Positions 57,932-64,000 of a DNA stretch of 64,000 nt are shown here, in pieces (position 1 is the first letter of the stretch; every line of letters begins with the position of its first letter). A model generated the notes under the pieces. That model had not been told where the DNA came from, made no database searches, and saw only the letters and a program-made list of their open reading frames with translations. The position numbers and the translations under genes were made by a program. Source of the DNA: Mediterraneibacter faecis JCM 15917 (GTDB taxonomy: Bacteria; Bacillota; Clostridia; Lachnospirales; Lachnospiraceae); NCBI GenBank assembly GCA_001312505.1, contig BBDW01000002.1, positions 62,001 to 126,000 of the forward strand, written 5' to 3'.

Positions 57932-59101
57932 ATGAAAAGACGGATGAGAAAGGTGACAGCACTGGTTCTGTCAGTCGGAATGATGCTGTCAATGACAATT
58001 ACTTCCGGTGCTGTGACAATTGATGAAGCGCAGAAAAAAGCAGATGAGCTGCAATCACAGAAGAGTGCAGCTCAGGCTGAAAAAGATACACTTGCTGCGA
58101 AACTTAATTCCATCATTGACCAGATGAACAAGACGCAGGAAGAATTAAGTGCCAAGGAAACTGAAATTTCAACAGCTGAGGAAGAGCTTGTACAGGCGAA
58201 GGTTGATGAGGATGATCAGTATAACAGCATGAAGAAGAGAATCAAATTCATGTATGAGGGTGGTAATACCCAGTTCCTTGAGATACTGATGTCCAGCAGC
58301 AATATTGGTGATCTGCTCAATAAAGCGGAGTATGTATCAAAGCTTTCTTCCTATGACAGAGATATGCTTGTTGCTTTTCAGGAAACGGTGAAAGTTGTAG
58401 AAGAAAAGGAAGCAAAGCTTAAAGATGAGTATGAGAAGCTGAATACATTACAGACAAGCTTGGTAAGTCAGCAGACGGAAGCGCAGAATCTGATCAGCAG
58501 TAAGGAAGCACAGATTGCGGAGATTCAGAATCAGATTACAGATAATGCGAACCTTCTTGCAGACCTCAAGGCGAAAGCAGAAGCAGCAAAACGTCTTCAG
58601 GAAGAGCAGGCAGCGGCGGCTGCTGCAGCTGCTGCGGCGGCAAAGAAGAACAATAGCGGAAGCAGTAGTAACGGAAGCAGTAGTTCCAGACCGGCTTCCA
58701 GCGGAAACGTGGTGAGCGGAAGTGGATATTTTACACATCCATGTCCGGGAATGACGTACCAGTCCAGTTATTTTGGAGAGGTTCGATCTTTCGATTCAAG
58801 ACCACATAAAGGAAATGATTATGCCGCACCGACAGGAACACCTACATATGCAGCAGCAGCCGGAACAGTCATTACGGCAGGCTGGAGCAACAGTGCGGGA
58901 AACTGGGTTGTTATAAGCCATGGAAACGGATTGGTGACAAAGTATATGCATCACAGCTCAATTTGTGTGAGTGCCGGTCAGAGAGTGGAAAAAGGACAAC
59001 AGATCGGATATGTTGGTTCTACAGGATATTCAACCGGAGCACATCTACATTTCCAGGTGGAGCTTAACGGAACACCAGTGAATCCAAATAATTATATGTA
59101 A
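57932..59101 (+). CDS. Secreted murein hydrolase/activator (coiled coil plus M23)
   Basis: EnvC/PcsB-like protein of 389 aa. Signal peptide (about 1-27), long coiled coil (about 30-230) with an Ala run near its end, Ser/Asn linker, and an M23 (LytM) domain (about 265-389). Zinc ligands are seen in HKGNDYAAP (His and Asp) and HLHFQVE. All expected catalytic positions are present, so it may be an active endopeptidase. In operon with ftsEX, which would control it at the division site. Confidence 0.93.
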   Translation: MKRRMRKVTALVLSVGMMLSMTITSGAVTIDEAQKKADELQSQKSAAQAEKDTLAAKLNSIIDQMNKTQEELSAKETEISTAEEELVQAKVDEDDQYNSMKKRIKFMYEGGNTQFLEILMSSSNIGDLLNKAEYVSKLSSYDRDMLVAFQETVKVVEEKEAKLKDEYEKLNTLQTSLVSQQTEAQNLISSKEAQIAEIQNQITDNANLLADLKAKAEAAKRLQEEQAAAAAAAAAAAKKNNSGSSSNGSSSSRPASSGNVVSGSGYFTHPCPGMTYQSSYFGEVRSFDSRPHKGNDYAAPTGTPTYAAAAGTVITAGWSNSAGNWVVISHGNGLVTKYMHHSSICVSAGQRVEKGQQIGYVGSTGYSTGAHLHFQVELNGTPVNPNNYM

Positions 59102-59161
59102 GACAAAGGGATTCAAAATCTTCCTTTCATGTTTACATGAAAGTGATTCAAAGAATAAAGG

Positions 59162-59198
59162 GGGACAAAGTGGAAGATTCTGCTTTGTCCTTTTCTTT
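59162..59198 (+). terminator. Terminator after the M23 gene
   Basis: GGACAAAG and CTTTGTCC with a 12-base loop and TTTTCTTT after it. A second small hairpin (CTTTCATG-TTTA-CATGAAAG, 59124-59143) precedes it. Confidence 0.8.
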
Positions 59199-59222
59199 AA
59201 ATAACAGCGAAAGGGACAGACA

Positions 59223-60449
59223 ATGGAACAGAAAAAGAAAAAGGGATATGGAGCCGGGATTGTTACCGGAATTCTTGCAACAGTTCTTGTCAGCCTGCTT
59301 CTCCTTGGGGGGGGATTCAAGGTCATTACGAACACAGCCGGCAGTTATGCATCAGGTAAAGTGACAGAAAAAGAGGTATCAAAAAAACTGAATAAGCTGA
59401 ATGCTTTGATTGATAAATATTATCTGTATGAAGATGAAATTGATACAGATAAGCTGGCAGAAGGAATTTATTCCGGATATACGAGTGCACTGGGAGATAA
59501 GTACACTGTTTATTATGATGAAGATGAGACGAAAGCTCTGATGGAATCAACAAGCGGAACATTTTCAGGTGTGGGTGCAACGCTGACAAAAGATGCGGAT
59601 ACGGGCTATGCGACAATTGTAAATGTCTATGAAGACTCTCCGGCAGAGAAAGCAGGACTGAAAGCAGGAGATATCCTGGAGAAAATCGATGACCACGAGG
59701 TTGGTGATGAGCAGCTTGATACGGTGGTGTCCTGGATCAAAGGGGGGGAAAAGGGAACAGATGTAAAGATTACAGTTCTCAGAGATGGAGAAGAGCTGGA
59801 ACTGACTGCCACACGAGATACGATCGAAGTGAAGACAGTTTCGTATGAGATGAAGGAGAACCAGATTGGCTATATCAGAGTGTCTGAGTTTGATACAGTA
59901 ACTTATGACCAGTTTAAAGAAGCGTTGGACGATCTTGAAAAGCAGGGAATGCAGGGTCTTATTGTTGACCTGAGAAACAACCCGGGCGGAAGTCTTGATA
60001 CAGTTACAAATATGCTGCGTCTGCTTCTTCCGGAAGGTACAATTGTATCGACAAAGGACAAGAATGGAAAGACAGACGAAATCACTTGTGACGGAACTCA
60101 TGAATTTAAGAAACCAATGGCAGTTCTTGTAAACCAGTACAGTGCCAGCGCATCTGAAATCTTCAGCGTTGCAGTACAGGATTATGGAACAGCGAAGATT
60201 GTCGGAGTTACAACGTATGGAAAAGGTGTTGTGCAGCAATTGATGGATCTGGGAGATGGAACCTGTCTGAAAGTGACGATTGCAGAGTATTATACTCCAA
60301 ATGGAAGAAGCATCAATGGGAAAGGTGTTGAGCCGGATGTCGAGGTGGAGTATCAGTATGACGAAGAGAATCCCAAAGCGGATAACCAGCTGGATCAGGC
60401 ATTAAGCACAGTACAGGAAGAAATTGTTGAAAGTACACAAAACCGATAG
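59223..60449 (+). CDS. C-terminal processing peptidase, S41 family
   Basis: CtpA/CtpB-like membrane-anchored protease, 408 aa: one N-terminal helix (about 10-35), a PDZ domain (about 105-185) and the S41 catalytic core. Catalytic Ser is in YSASASEIFS and Lys in TTYGKGVVQQ. An 8-G run (59307) gives LLGGGFKV and a 7-G run (59742) gives IKGGEKGT; both add Gly but keep the frame. Downstream of ftsEX-M23, as in many Firmicutes. Confidence 0.94.
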   Translation: MEQKKKKGYGAGIVTGILATVLVSLLLLGGGFKVITNTAGSYASGKVTEKEVSKKLNKLNALIDKYYLYEDEIDTDKLAEGIYSGYTSALGDKYTVYYDEDETKALMESTSGTFSGVGATLTKDADTGYATIVNVYEDSPAEKAGLKAGDILEKIDDHEVGDEQLDTVVSWIKGGEKGTDVKITVLRDGEELELTATRDTIEVKTVSYEMKENQIGYIRVSEFDTVTYDQFKEALDDLEKQGMQGLIVDLRNNPGGSLDTVTNMLRLLLPEGTIVSTKDKNGKTDEITCDGTHEFKKPMAVLVNQYSASASEIFSVAVQDYGTAKIVGVTTYGKGVVQQLMDLGDGTCLKVTIAEYYTPNGRSINGKGVEPDVEVEYQYDEENPKADNQLDQALSTVQEEIVESTQNR

Positions 60450-60559
60450 GTTGAAAAAGCCTCATTCTGATAAAATGTTAAAATGTGTGACAATTCAGAT
60501 AAAAACTCTTGAAAATCAAAAAATGATGTGCTAATATTGGAAACAAGTTTTAGCAGACT

Positions 60560-60857
60560 AAAGTGCTGAACCAGAAAAAGGCTAAGAACAAGACTCTGAT
60601 TCACAGAAACTGACAGGAAGTTGGCGTCACCGACTGAGAGCGCCGGACAGCGGAGCGGATTAAGGGAACACTTGGGAGCTGGCTGTCTGAACAGATGAAG
60701 TAGGGCAGCACGTGGAGCATACGTTACATGCAAAGAGTGGAATCTGGCTTACACAGGGATAAGATTTGAAATGTGAAGACTGAGATTCAATGCGGGTGGT
60801 ACCGCGGATATTATGATTGTAATTTCCGTCCCGGGATACTGATGTATCCCGGGGGGG
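60560..60857 (+). promoter_or_regulatory. T-box leader of aspS
   Basis: The T-box sequence GGGTGGTACCGCG (60794-60806) is exact to consensus (TGGNACCGCG). It is followed by the terminator CCCGGGATAC-TGAT-GTATCCCGGG and a T run (60832-60863). The upstream part (60560-60790) has several stems consistent with Stem I. Uncharged tRNA would favour antitermination. AAC (Asn) in TGAACAGATGAAG is one candidate specifier but I cannot fold the leader to prove it. A 7-G run (60851) lies in the terminator 3' arm. The 463-base gap 60450-60912 contains only this leader. Confidence 0.85.
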
Positions 60858-60912
60858 CTTTTTGTATAGAAAAGTTCTTCTCGGGATACTGGAATCTGAA
60901 AGGAGAAGAATT

Positions 60913-62244
60913 ATGGAATTTGTAACAGGTGTAAAAAAGAAGGAAACATTGGAACTGAGTGAACTTCTCGAAGAGGGAAGAATTGGAACCGAAGTGAAAG
61001 TAAATGGTGCGATCCATACGATCCGTGATATGGGAACAATTGCATTCATTATTCTCAGAAAAAGAGAAGGACTTGTTCAGTGTGTATATGAAGAAGATAT
61101 TTCCAAATTTGACTTGAAAGATGTGAAGGAAGCAGATACAGTAGAGGTAACAGGTGTGCTTGTAGAGTCTGCGAAAGCTCCGAATGGGATTGAGATTCGC
61201 CTTGGTGAATTGAAGATCTTAAGTGAGCCGGCAGAGCCAATGCCGCTTCCGATTGCAAAGTGGAAGCTGAACACATCTCTGGAAGCAAAATTAAACTACA
61301 GACCGATTTCTCTGAGAAATATCAGAGAGCGTGCGAAGTTCAGAATTCAGGAAGGAATCGTAAGAGGGTTCCGTGATTTCCTTTATAAAGAAGGATTTAC
61401 AGAGATCCATACTCCGAAAATCGGTGCCAAGAGTGCAGAGGGCGGTGCGAACCTTTTCCGTCTGGAGTATTTCCACAGACCGGCGATCCTTCAGCAGAGT
61501 CCACAGTTCTATAAGCAGATGATGGTCGGAGTATTCGACAGAGTCTTTGAGACAGCGCCAGTATTCCGTGCAGAGAAACACAACACAAAGCGTCATCTGA
61601 ATGAGTACACAAGCCTTGATTTCGAGATGGGATATATTGATGGATTTGAAGATATCATGGCAATGGAAACGGGATTTCTTCAGTATACGATGGAGCTGTT
61701 GAAGAAAGAGTATGCAAGAGAACTTCAGATTCTGAATATTGAAGTACCGAAGACAGATAATATTCCGGCAGTAAGATTCGACGAGATCAAACGACTGGTA
61801 TCCGAGAAGTATGACAGAAAGATCAAGAACCCATTTGACCTGGAACCAGAGGAAGAGACATTGATCAGCCGTTATGCGAAGGAAGAATGGGATGCAGATT
61901 TTGTATTCGTTACTCATTACCCATCAAAGAAACGTCCATTCTATGCAATGGATGATCCGGAGGATCCGACTTACACGCTCAGTTTTGACCTGCTTTTCAG
62001 AGGAATGGAGATCACAACCGGCGGACAGCGTATTCATGATTATCATGAACTTCTTGCGAAGATGGAGAAGCGAGGTATGACAGATGAAGGCATGGAGCAG
62101 TATTTAAGTGCATTTAAGCATGGAATGCCACCACACGGAGGTCTTGGAATAGGTATGGAACGTCTGACAATGAAGATGATGAACGAAGACAATGTAAGAG
62201 AAACAACATTATTCCCAAGAGACTTAAGTCGTCTGGAACCATAA
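60913..62244 (+). CDS. aspS: Aspartyl-tRNA synthetase, archaeal type (probably non-discriminating)
   Basis: Class II synthetase of about 443 aa. OB-fold anticodon domain (about 15-110), motif 2 FRAEKHNTKRHLNEY (about 220) and motif 3 GLGIGMERLTMKM (about 412). It has the short archaeal-type form without the bacterial GAD insertion. The ATG at 60913 follows AAAGGAG. With gatC 1.4 kb downstream, it likely charges both tRNA(Asp) and tRNA(Asn), the latter then amidated by GatCAB. Controlled by the T-box upstream. Confidence 0.9.
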   Translation: MEFVTGVKKKETLELSELLEEGRIGTEVKVNGAIHTIRDMGTIAFIILRKREGLVQCVYEEDISKFDLKDVKEADTVEVTGVLVESAKAPNGIEIRLGELKILSEPAEPMPLPIAKWKLNTSLEAKLNYRPISLRNIRERAKFRIQEGIVRGFRDFLYKEGFTEIHTPKIGAKSAEGGANLFRLEYFHRPAILQQSPQFYKQMMVGVFDRVFETAPVFRAEKHNTKRHLNEYTSLDFEMGYIDGFEDIMAMETGFLQYTMELLKKEYARELQILNIEVPKTDNIPAVRFDEIKRLVSEKYDRKIKNPFDLEPEEETLISRYAKEEWDADFVFVTHYPSKKRPFYAMDDPEDPTYTLSFDLLFRGMEITTGGQRIHDYHELLAKMEKRGMTDEGMEQYLSAFKHGMPPHGGLGIGMERLTMKMMNEDNVRETTLFPRDLSRLEP

Positions 62245-62386
62245 GAAGAAAATACAAAAAATGGGTCAATCCCCCCCTGGATTGAACGAAAAAACTGTTG
62301 GATGTGAAGGTCTGAACTGAGAAAGAGAACTGCCCACAGGATGTTGTGGTCAGAAACTTAAGGAGTAGAAATGAGGGAGGATCTTT

Positions 62387-63539
62387 ATGTTTAAGAAAAA
62401 AGAATGTTATCTTTGCGGAGGTAAATTGATTGATGGCCGTTGCAGTTCCTGCGGGCTGGATAACACAAAGCTGGAGAAAAAGAATTACAGGCTGAATGAG
62501 AGCAGCTTTGATCGCAAGAAAAAAATGACATATTCCCAGAAACGACAGAATGAGACTGGAGAGACAAAAAAACGGGAGAAAAAGCAGGATGCGGGACATC
62601 TCTGTGAGAGTCATAACGGACGGAAAAGAACGCAGACAGAATATCAGCAAAAAGAGAATCCGCGGATGGAAATCCCACAGACAGCAGATGCAGCTGGGTG
62701 GGCCGACGATATTTAATCCGGCAAGGAAGGTTCATGCAGGATCTTACGAGGAACAGAAAAAGGCAAGGAAAATCAGTGGAATTCTTGCGGGAATCATCGT
62801 AGCAATCGTAGCATTTACAAGCATTGCAGGTTCCGTTGGTGATTTCATTTCCTCATTTGGGGGGGATGATTTTCATTCCTCAGATTATGACTGGAATGAT
62901 GATGGCAGCGAAGTGGATTCTGAGTATGATCCATATATGAATACAACGAGAGAACTTTCTGAGACAGGAGCAACTTATGATTGTGTATTAGGATATGGGG
63001 GGGAGTATGAGATCGGAGCACAGATCCCGGAAGGAACTTATGAAGTGGAGCTTGTCTCAGGAGAAGGCTCCATGCAGCAGGATGATCCTGAGAATTCGAT
63101 TTATTACTATTCTTATTTTAGTGAAGATGAGTCAGATACGGATGCAGGAGATTATCTGGATGATGTGAGACTGTATACAGGAGGTCATCTGAAGATTGAT
63201 ACAGGACTGGTTGTCCAGTTTCATTCTGAGAATGCACAGACGGAACAGATGCAGCTGGAAGAAAATCCGCTGACGGAACAGGTAACATTGAAAGCCGGAA
63301 ACACTTATACGGCGGGAACAGATTTCCCGGCAGGATGGTATGATGTGACCGAGGCATCAGGAGTCGACTGGGCGGAGCTTCATTACAAGATTTATCTTGG
63401 TGATTTTTATGATAAGGAAAATGAAAATCTCAATTATGAAAATTATGGACTCTGGTTTTATGATACAGATGGATCAGAATCTTATAGAAATGCAGTTTTC
63501 CCGGAAGGAACGGAGCTGGAAGTGATGATGGGGACTTAA
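62387..63539 (+). CDS. Zinc-ribbon membrane protein with repeated C-terminal domain (frameshifted)
   Basis: The N-terminus has a zinc ribbon (CYLCGGK and CSSCGLD, about 7-27) and a long basic, low-complexity segment. The frame is lost at about 62690-62715 (one extra base). The second part has one helix (ISGILAGIIVAIVAFTSIAG), an acidic stretch and two related modules: IGAQIPEGTYEVEL and TAGTDFPAGWYDVT. Two 7-G runs (62859, 62997) keep the frame. About 383 aa. It resembles zinc-ribbon sensor-like proteins of clostridia; no function is known. Confidence 0.7.
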
Positions 63540-63691
63540 TCTTGACGCCGTCCGGCTCAGTAAAAAACCAGAATTATGACAGTTTCTATGATATGTACCG
63601 CTACAGGTCGCAATAAGCTGAGAAATTTATGATACTGATTTTGGAAATTGTCAGGATTAGCAAAGACAGAGTAGAAAGAAGGATGATTAAA

Positions 63692-63985
63692 TTGGCAAAT
63701 AAAATATCCGATGAAACAATCGAGTATGTAGGAATCCTTGCAAAGCTGGAACTTTCAGAGGAAGAGAAAGAAGCAGCGAAAAAAGACATGGAGCAGATGC
63801 TGGATTATATAGATACATTAAATGAACTTGATACAACAGGGATTGAACCAATGTCTCATGTATTTCCGGTACAGAATGTGTTCCGTGAAGATGTGGTGAC
63901 AAATGGCGATAACAAAGAGGCAACACTTGCGAATGCACCACTTCGTAAAGAGGACAGTTTTGAAGTGCCGAAGACAATTGGTTAA
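63692..63985 (+). CDS. gatC: Asp/Glu-tRNA(Asn/Gln) amidotransferase subunit C
   Basis: Small subunit that links GatA and GatB. I prefer the TTG at 63692, giving [21 protein letters not shown]; the ATG at 63683 has its ribosome site almost adjacent. About 97 aa, with [18 protein letters not shown] typical of GatC. gatA and gatB would be expected directly beyond the window end. Supports transamidation of Asp-tRNA(Asn), consistent with the archaeal-type AspS. Confidence 0.93.
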   Translation: MANKISDETIEYVGILAKLELSEEEKEAAKKDMEQMLDYIDTLNELDTTGIEPMSHVFPVQNVFREDVVTNGDNKEATLANAPLRKEDSFEVPKTIG

Positions 63986-64000
63986 GGGAGTGAGAGCAGA

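Noticed and set aside
371-62865. Phase-variable G tracts as explanation for the 7-G runs
   Set aside because: Phase variation affects surface or modification genes by out-of-frame changes; here the runs are in housekeeping genes, are nearly all in frame and also occur in intergenic sequence.
1-64000. tRNA, rRNA or tmRNA genes
   Set aside because: I saw no tRNA-like T-arm and acceptor combinations or rRNA signatures in the intergenic gaps; ssrA is not next to smpB.

Overview
The window is a chromosomal segment of a low-to-mid GC anaerobic Firmicute, most likely a Lachnospiraceae gut bacterium of the Ruminococcus/Mediterraneibacter/Dorea/Blautia type. This is inferred from the priA-def-fmt-rsmB-rlmN-stp-prkC-rsgA-rpe-thiN order, a pyruvate:ferredoxin oxidoreductase, an archaeal-type aspartyl-tRNA synthetase beside gatC, a spore SASP-like gene, a type II fatty-acid operon with FabK and a MarR regulator, and an L-fucose locus. 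No database search was possible; family names come from recognised motifs and synteny.

Layout: 1-10.1 kb is a translation and cell-wall-signalling operon (end of priA to thiN), closed by a strong hairpin. 10.2-15.4 kb is a two-component system with an ABC exporter. 15.5-19.3 kb is an oxygen/peroxide-defence cassette (hemerythrin, PerR, Bcp, YaaA) with lactate dehydrogenase, followed by a scar holding remnants of a tRNA-binding protein and a tyrosine integrase. 20.0-26.1 kb carries ychF, lgt and nifJ. 26.2-37.8 kb is an L-fucose region: AraC regulator, isomerase, FGGY kinase, LacI regulator with three matching operators, ribose-type ABC transporter and FucU mutarotase. 37.8-42.0 kb holds secG, rnr, smpB and a HAD hydrolase. 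42.2-52.0 kb is the complete fatty-acid operon fabH-acpP-fabK-fabD-fabG-fabF-accB-fabZ-accC-accDA-marR behind a promoter with a FabT-like palindrome. 52.2-64.0 kb holds a Lys/Ala-rich protein, a sirtuin, a SASP-like gene, a WecG-like protein, a CdaR-type regulator, ftsEX with a murein hydrolase and a C-terminal protease, and a T-box-controlled aspS, a zinc-ribbon membrane protein and gatC.

One property affects the whole window. About 42 G or C runs are 7-8 bases long, and wherever the family consensus is well known they encode one extra Gly or Pro, as if four-base runs had become seven. In addition, about 21 genes, many of them essential (acpP, fabH, fabD, fabF, secG, lgt, nifJ), are broken by single-base indels that are easily reconstructed. 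The simplest reading is a systematic sequencing or assembly artefact, so frameshifted genes are annotated here over their full reconstructed length and not as pseudogenes. A small dispersed hairpin repeat (four copies) and a compound palindromic intergenic element are the most interesting non-coding structures.
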